Part shown: positions 12,501 to 23,700 of the stretch, piece after piece
Layout of the letters: every line of letters begins with the position of its first letter
How positions within the stretch are numbered: the stretch's first letter is position 1
Source of the DNA: Histoplasma ohiense
Taxonomy: Eukaryota > Ascomycota > Eurotiomycetes > Onygenales > Ajellomycetaceae
Direction: 5' to 3'
NCBI GenBank assembly: GCA_017607445.1
Contig: JAEVHH010000004.1
Location: 1,860,001-1,924,000 of the forward strand
DNA length: 64,000 bases
Position numbers and translations under genes: made by a program
The notes under the pieces: model-generated
Seen by the model: only the letters and a program-made list of their open reading frames with translations
What the model was told of the DNA's origin: nothing
Databases searched by the model: none

Positions 12501-12885
12501 TGGAAATAGCCGTCACAAGGAACAGAGATCTTGGGATGATCAAATCCCCGCTAGCCTCCGCACAGAAAGTGCTACGCTCAGCGCCAGCACGACAAATGTG
12601 TTCGACTATGAAGTTTCATCCTTCCCGGACACGCCGCCTAGTGAGATGGAAGACAAGGAGCCGGAGATGCAGGAAATAGGGGTTGGCAGTGGGGGAAGCG
12701 CGATTTTAGGGCATGGTAGTGTGAGTGGAAGCGGTCGGGTGAGGTCCTCGACACAGCCTTCTGGCTCTATGGGGAATATTCGAGAGGAGGTTGGTGATGA
12801 TGGTGAGGGCGGCAGTAATCGCTGTGAGCATGGTCCTGAGAAGATCGAAGTGGAGTTCAATATGCCCCCTAGCCATACTGCCTGA
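9514..12885 (+). CDS. UBA/UIM protein with a degenerate USP25/28-type ubiquitin-protease domain (probable pseudoenzyme)
   Basis: Seven exons: 9514-9621, 9777-9845, 9929-10001, 10089-10232, 10290-11573, 11635-12143 and 12226-12885, giving 948 aa. Residues about 6-55 form a UBA-like fold (DIPEDAIENFISFTNASREK and ANNRDSNRAINAYFENP). A ubiquitin-interacting motif, EEHELQRAVALSL, lies near 148-160. That order matches USP25/28. About 75 residues later a region aligns by eye with the USP Cys box, but it reads EEADYLAGFLTIIHAIPLAR, with no cysteine where NTCWFSAV is expected. It is followed by LVEVQRLMAFLDGTHRAF, resembling the next USP helix. Near residue 590 the His box is replaced by YTLRGVCTHPHVTYVLRRRE, followed by a WWR strand and a terminal SVLLVYANE. 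The C-terminus is low-complexity and acidic. I infer a ubiquitin-binding scaffold rather than a protease. The exon model is firm; the USP kinship is by eye. Confidence 0.72.
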
Positions 12886-13841
12886 GTGTGAGTGAGGATG
12901 GGGGGATGGGGAATCAAATGGCCATCTGTATTGGGCAGCTGATAACGACCTTTGAAAATATCGAGATGAGCTGACATGGAGACGTAGAGAGAAAAAGAGA
13001 GGAATCTCTTTTCCCATCTTTTTTTTTTTTTTTGTTTTTTGGCCCCGATCTCAACTTTGTGATGATATTATTGACCTTATGAGCAGATGCAATGTCGCAT
13101 CACATCGCATCTAAGTTATTCATATTCATAGATCTACGCTAGCATAGTTATTATTACGTCGAAGGAGAGCATTATTTTCGGAATCCTAACGTCGTTAAGT
13201 AGTTGTCGAAGCATTCTTCGTCGTCATTTGCCTGTCTGCTGCACCTTTTCAAAGAATCTATCGAGCAGCCCCTGGATCCCTGACTGCCAAGTCTTAAAGG
13301 GGCATTTGACCTGACTGAGATGTTTGTTTTGTTTGTCAATGACGATGACCTCTCCGCAGTCCGTAATCTCCATAACATACAACAAAAGGCACAAATATCA
13401 AATTACACACAACTGCCCAGAGTGTATCAAATCGGTTATTTTCTGCCTAGTATATTGATTTTTATTTGCAATTACACCATCTGCTGGTCGGCGTCGACAT
13501 TTACCGAAGAGGAATGGACGCCGGATAAACCTTTACCTCCTTCCAAAGCTCTCATCTCATGTTTGTTTCCCTCATCCGACAAAAAATCACGAAGCCAGAA
13601 GAACGAAGCCAGAAATTCAATAAATAGACAGATACGCAAATCTGGAATCAATGGATGGATGATCTACCCTAACCAACTTCTCCAAATAACCCAGTCAACA
13701 CATGACGAGCGACCTTTCCAGACAGCAGCTGGGAGAACAACAAGGAATCATAACAAGTTTGAACGGAAGGATAACCTTGACACTCTCTATCCCTCTTTGC
13801 CTATTAGCACACAATTCGGATCCACATCCGCAGCCGCATCC
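12886..13841. other. Intergenic region upstream of dynactin p24 gene
   Basis: Holds the 3' UTR of the UBA/UIM gene and the leader of the next gene. A T-run sits at 13019-13033. The frame of the next gene stays open upstream to 13320, but that part has no recognisable family sequence, so I treat it as leader. Confidence 0.5.
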
Positions 13842-14679
13842 ATGGCGAAACCAGCATCTACATCTACGCCCACATCCATGCCAACGTCGGTGGAAACGGC
13901 AGCAGACACCATCGAGCTGTTAGAGTCGCGGTTACGCAGGATCGAGTACCTGTTGTCGGGCGAGTCGAGCTGGACAGGGGAGCCACGGCGGCTAACAACA
14001 GCGACGGGTGTTGACGACGGTGAGAAGCCGGCGATGACGCGGCTGGCCAAGCTGGAGTATGAGTTGAAGGCGCTGGCGAATAAAGTACCGGCTGTGAGGG
14101 ATGTTTTGGCACTCTGTATGTATCCGCTGGGCACCACTTGCTCCACATTTCGCTTTTTATATCTTCTGCATCTTTTCTACAGCAAGACCTTTTGTTTTTA
14201 CCCTAGTCCGCTACAAAGCCCCCGCAGCTAATCTCTCTACAGACTCCCGCTTCCCAGACCTCTTCCAATCAATCCACCCCATCACCACCACCACCTCTTC
14301 GTCTTCCTCTTCCTCACCCCAACCCCCAGCAATCCCCAGCACGCTCTCCCAGCAAGCCCTAACTTCCATAATCCTCTCCTACGCCTCTGCCTTCCCCGAA
14401 ACCGCCTCCCGCCTCACCTCCCTCAAGGACCTACCCATCCCGCCCGCGTCCCTCTCGGCATCACTGATAGAACTACAGCCACGTCTGGACCGACTGGCAG
14501 CGGTGCAGGAACAGCAGGCAGCAGAGATAGCGGAGCTGCGAGCGCGTAGTGCGCTGGTGGCAAAGCGGTGGGTGGAAGTTGGGGTTTTGGGTGGTAGTGA
14601 GGTTTGGGCGGAGTGGGAGGGGAGGATTGAGAAGGTGGAGAGGGCGGTTAGGAGATTGGAGGGGAGGAGGGAGGAATAA
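13842..14679 (+). CDS. ro-10: Dynactin p24 subunit-like protein (RO10 / nuclear distribution family)
   Basis: Two exons, 13842-14115 and 14243-14679, give 236 aa; the junction reads RDVLALYSRFPDLFQ. The protein has an N-terminal Thr/Ser/Pro leader, then a helix TIELLESRLRRIEYLLSG typical of the p24 family. A mid-region with a Ser/Pro linker follows, and then a C-terminal coiled coil (LDRLAAVQEQQAAEIAELRA ... IEKVERAVRRLEGRRE). In Neurospora the family member is a small shoulder subunit of dynactin, needed with dynein for nuclear positioning in hyphae. Coiled coils are easy to over-read, so the family call is good but not certain. The start is the first Met preceding the conserved helix. Confidence 0.7.
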
Positions 14680-15092
14680 AATGGGGTCTGTGTAGCCTGT
14701 CGGGGTCCGGGGAAGGGTATAGATAGTTCTTGGATGGTTATTTTCTTTCTCTATCTTTCTCGTTTGTTTTGTTTGTTCCTGCTGCTTGTTATGGGTTATG
14801 GGAGTTGGGCGGTAGTTTGCATGTAGCATTTCTTTTTCTTTTTTTTTTTTTTTCTTTTTCTTTTTTTTGTTTTGCATATATCTTAAATCTTATTGTTATT
14901 GTAAAGTATTACTCCAGAGTCCCTCGAATGGTGGACCTATGAATCTCTCTAGACGGTTTACTCATTCAGTTATTTATCCTAGACAACACAGGGCGGTGTC
15001 TTCTTTTTTTTTCTTTCTTTTCCTTTCCTTGCGGCCGTTTTTCCCGTTGTCTCCTTTCTTTTATTTGATTTTTTTTTTTTTTCAAACAACGG

Positions 15093-15126
<34 letters not shown>

Positions 15127-16822
15127 TACGCATAAAAAAGCCATGTGCAGAGAGCTTGGTGGTATCAAACAGTATAGAAACGGGAATGATGGAGAACCGA
15201 AGGCATAATTCCCATTTACCGATTCAGCCCTGGGGGTGTTGAGCAGGAGTATCCAGCAGTAATATCTGTTCGAGTTCAAGTCTACGCCGCAGGTCTGGAA
15301 TGTAATGTGTTCGTCTCTGGGGAGAGAGAGCACAAGGTCAAAGATTGTAAACGAATGGAATTCTGCTCTCTCCCAATTTTGGAAAAAAGAATCCCTTCGG
15401 TCACGGCGGGCAACAGATGCATTCGTATCGAATGGAGAACTCTGTATGATTCACGGCGTATCCTGCCTCCAACGTTCAGACAGCGCCTGGATCATCTGAA
15501 GAGCAGAGAGCCGCAAGGGTGTCTTTCGGGATATTTATCAAACTTGACATACTCCGTACAGACGGCCAAATTGCTGGGCCCCTCATTCCCAGAGCCATCG
15601 ACGAGAGGGGGAAGCGGCAGATGATATATTAACGTCGCGCTTCCAAGCTATTGTCCCCAATATAAGGGTGGACAGCGAGTAGGTGATATTAATCTGCATC
15701 CAGAGGAAACGCTCCGAACGGTCCTCATGGCATGGTTTCTGGGTGTAACTTGCGCGCCCTGTGTCGAGTTGGCTATGTGAAATTGTGATGAAGGGACGAA
15801 GGAATTGTCTGAACCAGTCGTCGGGCCATGACGACAACGTCTGGTGAGCAGATGATCAAGTCCTCAATATCTGTTTCTTCCTTTCTCTCTCTCTCTCCCC
15901 CCCGCCGCCTTTCACCAACTTAGCTATATAACTAATCCTCGGTTCCCAACCTTTCTTTTGTGTCTCAAGGCCTTCTTCTAGTTACCCGAGACCTTGTGTC
16001 AGGGCATTCATCAAGGATCTCTCCCTTGCAGTTTGCAGCTGATGATGAATTCAGCAGGTCCACGTCCTTGTCCCAATACAACAGCAGAACAACATGACAA
16101 CATGATTGCCAACAGCCTTCTACAATTTTCCACAGTTGAAGTGGTCTCGGTCAAGTTTTCAGAGGGACACAAAAAACAGTTTTGTGCACTCCAAGCAAGC
16201 TTCCCTAGTTTATGAACTCCTGGTCAGCTTTATCGAGCCAATAATATACTACATGCAACATGTGGCAACTACCATGAAAACCCTGTGGCTGCCCGAACAT
16301 TCGTCCACGTTTCAACCTTCCCTCCCCACCGGGTTCAGGCAGTAGGCGCAGTTCTCTAAAATGCGAAGCAGCTATTCATTCAAAGAGGTCCAGCTCCTCC
16401 TGAAGCGTATTAGCAGTGTAGGTGAGATGGAGGTTAGTGGGTATATTTTAGACGGGGCAAAGGCTTGATGATGACTTTTGATTGAGCCGGATCCACTTTT
16501 TCCAAAACGCGGCCCCCTGGGACGTGGCGGAGATGATCTGGACGGAGGATAATCTGTACATGGGGTGAAATTGACTTTTGGAAGCCCAAGGTCAGGAACG
16601 AGAAGGTTGAAAAGAAAAGCAAAGAAAAGCAAAGAAAAGCAAAGGTAACTTAAGGAAAAAGAATGGAAGGGCTCGTTGCATTCAAAAGTCACCCGCCTAG
16701 GAGATGTCATACATACTGTGCTAGCCTTGGTTAGTTACACGTCCAGAGACATGGGCATGGACATGGGCATGTGCAAGTAACTCAATCATCCATGCATCTT
16801 TTTTCCATAATACGCGGCGTAA

Positions 16823-16859
<37 letters not shown>

Positions 16860-16874
16860 TCTGTCTGTCTGTCT
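16823..16874. repeat. (GGCT)n followed by (GTCT)n microsatellite
   Basis: About nine GGCT units pass directly into four GTCT units. A single-base change spread through adjacent units is the usual sign of slippage after a point mutation. Confidence 0.9.
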
Positions 16875-17911
16875 TATTATTTTTCAAAAAATTTGTCCCG
16901 GGACGGAATACTTGTTTTGAAGAATAGAACCTGGCAGATGTATATTTATTTATTTATTTCCTTATTTCCTTATTTTATTGTTTTTCCCAATCCCTGATTC
17001 GGCACATTTAAGAGGAACCTTGGAATCTTGGACGAAGGTAGCCCTACCGCCACCAAGTTTAGTTTCAACCCTGTGCCTAATTTTGGAGGGGATATCTCAC
17101 ATAGTATTTATCGCATTGACGCACTAGGGTTCTCTCAGCGTTGCGGCGCGTTGTTGAAATATCATCCCGCACCACACAACATATATATATATATATATAT
17201 CGAAGGAGGGTTATATATTCCTTTTTTGCCGTTCGAAGGAATAACAAGAAATAGCAAGAAGTTTTGACTTTTCAGTTAAACTGGTGAACTGTTCGACCCC
17301 TCAGGTACTGTATATAAATGGAAAGTTATGCGCCTCGCATCATCGACGGCGATCAGTGCATCGCATCGCATCGCATCGGCCCCATCGAAAACTGAACCCC
17401 AGAGAGGAGGGGCACTGCCGTAGTCACTCACCCACTTGGACCACTGGGTGCATCTCTACAAAGCACATATATATATATATATATATATAACACATACACA
17501 CGCCCAGGTATCTCCATCCATTCCACAGGAAGAATGGTTTTGGTTGCTTCAGGGGTGGTTGGCTGTCCAGACTCGAGTGGAACCACAGATCGAACAGTTT
17601 GAAAAATGAAAAGGTTAAAGATAATAATGATAATAATAATGTACTGCATAGTTGGTTGACCATTTCCCTGTTGTATATCCCCCCCCCTCCCCCCCTCTCT
17701 GCCTCTCTGCCAGTTTTATGTCGATATCAGAACTCCTAGCCTAGTTTCCTTCCTGTTCACCACGTACCTGTGTGTGTGTGTGTGTGTCCATCGCTCGGAA
17801 ACTTGCTGAGAGGCGCTGGGCAGACGACGCGAATAGGGAAATACTGGAGGGAGGGAGGGTGACATGTGAAACGAGCCGAGACCAGGTTGGAGGAGACAAA
17901 CAAACGGCGGC

Positions 17912-17950
17912 CACTCACTCACTCACTCACTCACTCACTCACTCACTCAC
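17912..17950. repeat. (CACT)n microsatellite
   Basis: About ten tandem CACT units upstream of the SHO1 leader. Confidence 0.9.
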
Positions 17951-18498
17951 CCTGTCGACATTCTCTCTCTCAAATGTCGACTCCGGGGTTGAGTGACTGA
18001 TGATGACTTGTGTGTTATGTTTTCCAGCGCCCGAGAGATGGATGAGTGCCATCCCATGTCGTCTTATCAATTAATCAATGAATAGTCATAAGCATCGTAA
18101 ATGGCCGGACAAGCTGGCGAGCCCAGACCCCAGGAGCCAGGCCCCAGGAACCCCCCGTCCCCCCAGGAGCCAGGCCCAGTCCCCCCAGTCCGGGCCTTGG
18201 TTTGTCGCGCCCAGCGAATCTGCCAATTTCCCCCGTAGCCAATTCCTGTCGATTGGGTTCCCCCAAGTCCCCCCATCAACTGCCCTCTGCCACCCACTAC
18301 CAAACTCTCTCCTTCCCTCCTCCTCCTCCTCCTCCTCCTCCTCCACAACAACAATTCTCAACTCCACCAACTCCTCCTCTGCTGCATCGCTGCATCTCGC
18401 CATCCTCTTCTCTGGGCCGCTTCATTCCTTCGCTTCTCTTCTTGGTCTGGCAATCCCTCTGCTGCTTGCTTATTCACTCTTTTGTAGACCCTTGTTTG

Positions 18499-18593
18499 CT
18501 TCTTCTTCTTCTTCTTCTTCTTCTTCTTCTTCTTCTTCTTCTTCTTCTTCTTCTTCTTCTTCTTCTTCTTCTTCTTCTTCTTCTTCTTCTTCT
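18499..18593. repeat. (CTT)n microsatellite, about 31 units
   Basis: An almost perfect 95-bp trinucleotide tract with all pyrimidines on the plus strand, flanked by further C/T-rich sequence. It lies 0.9 kb before the SHO1 start codon. In the other frames it reads as poly-Ser, poly-Leu or poly-Lys/Glu, which explains several spurious open frames. Confidence 0.95.
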
Positions 18594-19017
18594 CCTCCTC
18601 CTTCTTCTTCTCCTCTTCTCTGCTTCCGTTCCCTTCTCCCGCGAGCCTGGTGCTTGACCCTTCTTTCAACACCTCCTCTTCTCTCCCAGCGGTTGGCCTT
18701 CCCGCCCCCACTCCACCCCCCTTTGAGGCCATCCTCTTTTCCCACGACAAATCCATCTCATCCACTGAATATCCAACCACTCTGTATACGCCCATCGTCA
18801 GTCGTCTTTAGTCGTCTTCGCCCTCCAAACATAACAAACCTTCCATCGTGGTCGCATCGTGGATTGGTGAATTGTGAACCACAAACCGTTTCGTGGCTGT
18901 CATTCGTCCCCGTCCTTCAGCTAATCCTTGGGACAGCCCGCTCAGTCATCGTTCCATAACATAAACACAGCCCTGATCGTACCTCTTTATACTGCCCCTT
19001 CGCACGACCTCGCGCGA

Positions 19018-19082
19018 CACCACACCACCACCACCACACCACCACCACCACACCACCACCACCACCACCACCACCACCATCA
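19018..19082. repeat. (CAC)n-rich microsatellite in the SHO1 leader
   Basis: Interrupted ACC/CAC trinucleotides ending about 400 bp before the SHO1 ATG. Confidence 0.9.
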
Positions 19083-19484
19083 CAATCACAACTCAGGAAA
19101 TAGAGAGGGAAGTAGAGGAGCAGAACATACGATAGCAATCGATCACTACACCAACAATTTCATCATCGCATCGCATTTGCCCTTTCTTCCCCCTCGACAC
19201 ACCTTCGATCACGTATTCCTTTCCCTCCCTGTGATCGATCGAATAACCTTATCCTGTGTGGAATTATTCAAACTCCTAGCCTCGTTCAACGCTCCCTTAT
19301 CCACCACCCATTCTTCTCCATTGGCACGAAAATCCACACTTGGGCTTGGGTTCTTGTTATTGAATTTGCTTTATCATCCCCCCAGCAGGCGGTTCTCGTC
19401 CTTGCATGGTAACCTACTCCGCGACCTACTCGACTTCCTTTCAGAAACGGTCCCCCGTTTGCTGTCCACAATCGGCGATCCAAC

Positions 19485-20743
19485 ATGGCTCGCATGGATT
19501 TCAATAATATTGTTGGCGATCCCTTCGCCCTGATAACGATTTCAACATCCCTGGTATTGTTACATCTCTGTTTTTTTTTTTTTTTTTAATTTTTTTACCC
19601 CTCTTGTTATCCTACAGCTTTTCTCGGCTTCTCTTCCCTTGGGGTGTTCGTAGGAGGATGATAAGTCTTTCCAGTGTCAGTTGGATTTGGATTCGAAATG
19701 CTAACGACTCGTTTCTTGTCGAAAACGTAGATAGCATGGCTATTATCCTTCGCCACGTGTGTGATCTCAGATATCCAAGGCGCTTTCCCTAACTTCGCAT
19801 GGTGGGCCGTTGGGTATATGCTCTGTGCTATCATCGGTATTTCCTTGGTCCTGGCATCTCAAACAAGCCATGTTTACGGTGTCGCGGTATTGGCCCCCTC
19901 TTGCCCACCACTCTTGAGTACTCCTCTTCCTATGCCAGATGCCAGCTAATAAATAATGCATTGTCGAAACTACTAGATCGTCGGTTATCTCGCTGCGGGC
20001 TTGACTTTCACAACGCTTGCCGTCAATTCGCTGATCTATGACGATCAGGCCTCCAAGCAGGCTGGTGCTGCAGGATTCATTCTCCAATCCATGGTTACTG
20101 TACGTACATATCATTTCTTTAGTTCATCCCCTCATGTACTTTATTATTCCAAAGAGTATCACCATCCCTAACACGCAAGTAATCCACACAGATCGTCTGG
20201 ATATTCTACTTCGGATCCTCCAGCCAGACCTCATCCCGTCCTTACCTTGACTCGATGGGTGCCGGCAAGGAACACCCCTCCTATCGCAACAGCAAGCCCC
20301 TGTCCACCAACTACGGTGCGCGGCCAGAGACGGTTGTCTCTGGTAACCAACCCCCCCAGATGTATACCTCTGCCCAACTCAACGGCTTCGAAACCTCCTC
20401 CCCTGTGTCCGGCTACCCCCCGACCGCTGCCAACGGCGCTGAAAATGGCACCCAAAACCGCTTTGTCGGACCCGCCATTGGCTCGCAGAGTAATCTTGGC
20501 GGTGGAAGTACTCTTGGTGCCGACCACCCATCGACTCCTAACGAAGTTAGCCAGCCAACCGTGTACCCGTACCGCGCCAAGGCCATATACTCGTACGAAG
20601 CGAACCCGGACGACGCGAATGAGATTAGTTTCTCAAAGCATGAGATTCTTGATGTGTCGGATGTGAGCGGGCGGTGGTGGCAGGCAAAGAAAGCGAGCGG
20701 GGAGACGGGGATTGCGCCGTCGAATTACCTTATTCTGATATAG
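19485..20743 (+). CDS. SHO1: Sho1 osmosensor/adaptor membrane protein of the HOG pathway
   Basis: Four exons, 19485-19553, 19731-19886, 19977-20099 and 20192-20743, give 299 aa. Sho1 is a plasma-membrane adaptor that couples osmotic and polarity cues to the MAPKKK Ste11 and the MAPKK Pbs2. The N-terminus MARMDFNNIVGDPFA is the conserved fungal Sho1 start. Four membrane segments lie at about residues 12-33, 41-62, 67-91 and 103-122. A Gly/Ser/Pro-rich cytoplasmic linker follows. The C-terminal SH3 domain (about 240-299) shows the family marks AIYSYEANPDD (ALYDY-like), GRWWQAKK (the WW ligand-binding pair) and GIAPSNYLILI (PSNY). It is complete, with no odd residues in the SH3 groove. Expression is probably influenced by the long, pyrimidine-rich leader upstream. 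SSK1, the other HOG input, lies 7.5 kb downstream on the same strand. Confidence 0.96.
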
Positions 20744-23700
20744 GTTCCTTTGTTCTTTTTATGCTTTAGTTATTTTCTTGCAATTTTCCATTTTCCATTT
20801 TCCATTTTCGATTTTTATTTGTACTCAATTCAATTCGATTCGATTCGATATTATTTTTTATTATTCATCTGATGTTTTATTTTGTTTGTCCCTGTCATTC
20901 TTCATTCTAAGAAATTTTTTTTTTTTTTCGTTTGTTCGTTCTCATGGAAAAAAAGGTTTTATTTTGGGGGAGGGAGAGGGATATATGATTTTCATTTCTT
21001 ACCATCTTTTCTTCAACTTCTCTTTTTGACTCTCTCTCTCTCTCCCCCTTCCCAGTGGCATGACTATGCTCTCTTTTGTATGTTGTATGTGTATGCAGTC
21101 TTACGTGTATGTATCTCGCTCACTCTCTCCCTCCCTCCCCTTGTTTCTCATACCCATATCCAACAAACACCAGATGACCGTAGCCCACATAACTGAACAA
21201 CCCCCTCCATTTATTCCACAACTCTTTCTCTTCTTTCTTTCCTTCCACCCGTGCCAGCGCGATAAACAAGGAAAGGGAAAGCAAGGAAGAGAAAGAGAAA
21301 GAGAAAGAAACGTTGACATGTCAAGCCAATTGATTGAATGTTTTGTCTCTCCCATCATTGTCATTCATTTTTTCCCCCATTCGTCAGTTTCAGTGGGGAA
21401 AAAGAAAAAGAAAAACAAAAATGATATCTCCCCCTCCCTCCATTGTAATTCTTTCCTTTCTCTTTCCCCTCCCCATTTTCTCATGATACCCTCATTCCTC
21501 TGCTTTCTTCCTCTCTCTTCCTTCCTGTCGTTTTCCCTCCTCAATTCGATACTGTCACTAGCTCTTACTTCAAGGGTTGTCCTTTGCTCAACTCACTGGA
21601 TGCTATTCTTTCCAATTTTTCTTCATTTCTGTTTTTCTATTTCTTTGAACGTCAAATGATGCTGCGATTCCCTCCCTTCGCTTAAAGGGAAAAAAAAAAA
21701 AAAAAAAGCAAAGAAAGAAGTAAAATTAAAAATTAAAAAAGCAGCGAATCGTGATCGTGATCGTGATCGTGTCTTGTGTCTTGTGTGTTTTTTTTTTCTT
21801 TTTCATGATGATGAAAATGATGATGTTGGTTCGTATTTTTACTTATTTATTATTTAGTTAACTAGCTACTGCTATTAGTTACTATGATAGTTAAATATGG
21901 CTAAAACTCCCCTCTTTCTTGCCTTTGATACATACATATATTCACCACTCACCATAGCTCTGTCGGTTTTCCGCGTTGACGATATATATACATATTACGA
22001 TAGTTATGGAAGAGGAGAAAATAAATCACATAGCTACATCAATATACGAAAAGTTCACCCAAGCGCTTCACAGTCCAGGCAGGGTATATAATAAAACCAG
22101 AAGAAAGACCAAGAAAAATTTTAGTTAATATCCTAAGACCTAGTTATTTCGATTTTTCGATTTCGACTGGGAGATGGATTCCGAACGATGCATGGAAATT
22201 ACTAACTAGGATTTTTTTTTTTTTTTTTTTTTTTTAAAACACCTTCGCAAGGCCAGGTTGATGGGTTTTAAAAAAAAATAAATAAATAAATAAATACTAT
22301 TCTATTTACTCTCAACAAAGAATCTCCATCTGGGCGCCAATGGGCATGAGACGAACAAGTTTTTGCTGCTTCTACGCTCTGGTTGACAAAGGCAATGCAA
22401 TCAGACGCTCATCGCTGAAATCGCAAAGCTACGCGGGGCCTTGTAACGAGGAGACGAGCCGAGGGGTTCATCTCCTCCTACAGAGCAACACCAGCTGAGA
22501 TTAGGTAGATCCATCATCAACACACACAGCTCTGGAAGTCGTTTTTGATCCCCGTGGATATATCGCCATAGGCTTCAACCTTGGTCAGAGCATCAGAGCA
22601 TAGTAATTGTTACAATGATGGTCAACATCCTCGGCGTTGATCTATCTGATGGTCGCTTCCCAGGGGTCCGGGCTTGAACGGCGCCGTTGTAGAAGTCTTC
22701 AGCAGCCCGCGTATTCGATATTGATGAAAATGACACGGGTTTGTCGTGGCTCACCGAACCCCTGGTTGGTAGTCAACACTGTCCATGCAAACAGCAATCT
22801 CTCGTTGATGGGGAGAAGGTAGTCAGTCAGGATCTGATGAAAATGGAGTAAAGCTTTCTGTAGCTTTAGTGAATCGGGAACGGGCAACATTCAGACGATT
22901 TGTTTCTGTAACGGAGATTCACAAAAGTTTTTCCTTTTATCACCACCCGAAGCCTATCTGATACTGAAAAAAAAAATTCCTGGGTCACCAAGCTTTAGTG
23001 CCCTGTATAGAACTCCCTGTAGTCGGGCTGCAAGTCTTGTTCCCTAAAAAGATTTGTCCCCTCAATATATTCCATGACACCAACCACGATTCGGGGGGAC
23101 TGCCCCGATTGGCGAGCAAGCAACAGGATCGTGGACTCGGCATTTCTAGAAGCAGTCAGGAAGCGGAATGGATAAAGTTGTAGGTCGAAGAACGACGCAA
23201 GTAGAGAATTCCGGTCATTGGTATCCGAGAACGTCGACTCGAAGCTTGGGGAACGTGAAGAGTATTTTCCGAGTTTCTGTAAAGTGATAACAGGCGGAAG
23301 TCATGTAGGTGTAAAATTCGCAGTTGGAGGAGGGCCTCGCAGCCCGGTGGTTACCATGCAACTGCTTGATTTATTTGTACATCGGCGAAAGCCGGCATCA
23401 AGAAGGGCAGAGTAAGCTGTTGATACCTGTGCATCAGGAATAATAAATGTTATACCCTGTATGGAAGTTAGTTGGGTCGACCCCGGTGAGAATACAGCAA
23501 GGCTTTCTGAAGCTGGCCGACTGCAGCAACATGGCCATCATACTGGACACAAAACATGGGGATGGGAGATATGCACAGGCAACCATGAAAAGACCAGTGA
23601 CAGGGCACAGACAAGAGTGCGAATTCAAAAGTGATCACCAGCTTGTTCTCTATAAAAAGGTTGTAAATGTGGAGGTGAGAACTAACTAGTTAAATATTTA

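Larger units (their letters stand above)
14680..19484. other. 4.8-kb gene-poor, microsatellite-rich region upstream of SHO1
   Basis: No gene could be supported. It contains T and A runs at 14838-14870 and 15068-15123, (GGCT)n/(GTCT)n at 16823-16874, (AT)n at 17180-17200 and 17467-17489, (TG)n at 17770-17788, (CACT)n at 17912-17950, a 95-bp (CTT)n at 18499-18593 and (CAC)n-rich sequence at 19018-19082. From about 18.1 kb on, the plus strand is strongly pyrimidine-rich, as expected of a fungal promoter or long 5' leader, here that of SHO1. Confidence 0.55.

Noticed and set aside
13320..13841. In-frame upstream extension of the dynactin p24 gene
   Set aside because: It lacks family sequence and contains low-complexity Asn/Ser-rich codons. 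The Met at 13842 fits homologue length.
18078..18959. 293-codon plus-strand frame rich in Ser, with overlapping poly-Leu and poly-Lys/Glu frames
   Set aside because: It is created by the (CTT)n and C/T-rich sequence. There is no domain, and several frames are open for the same reason.
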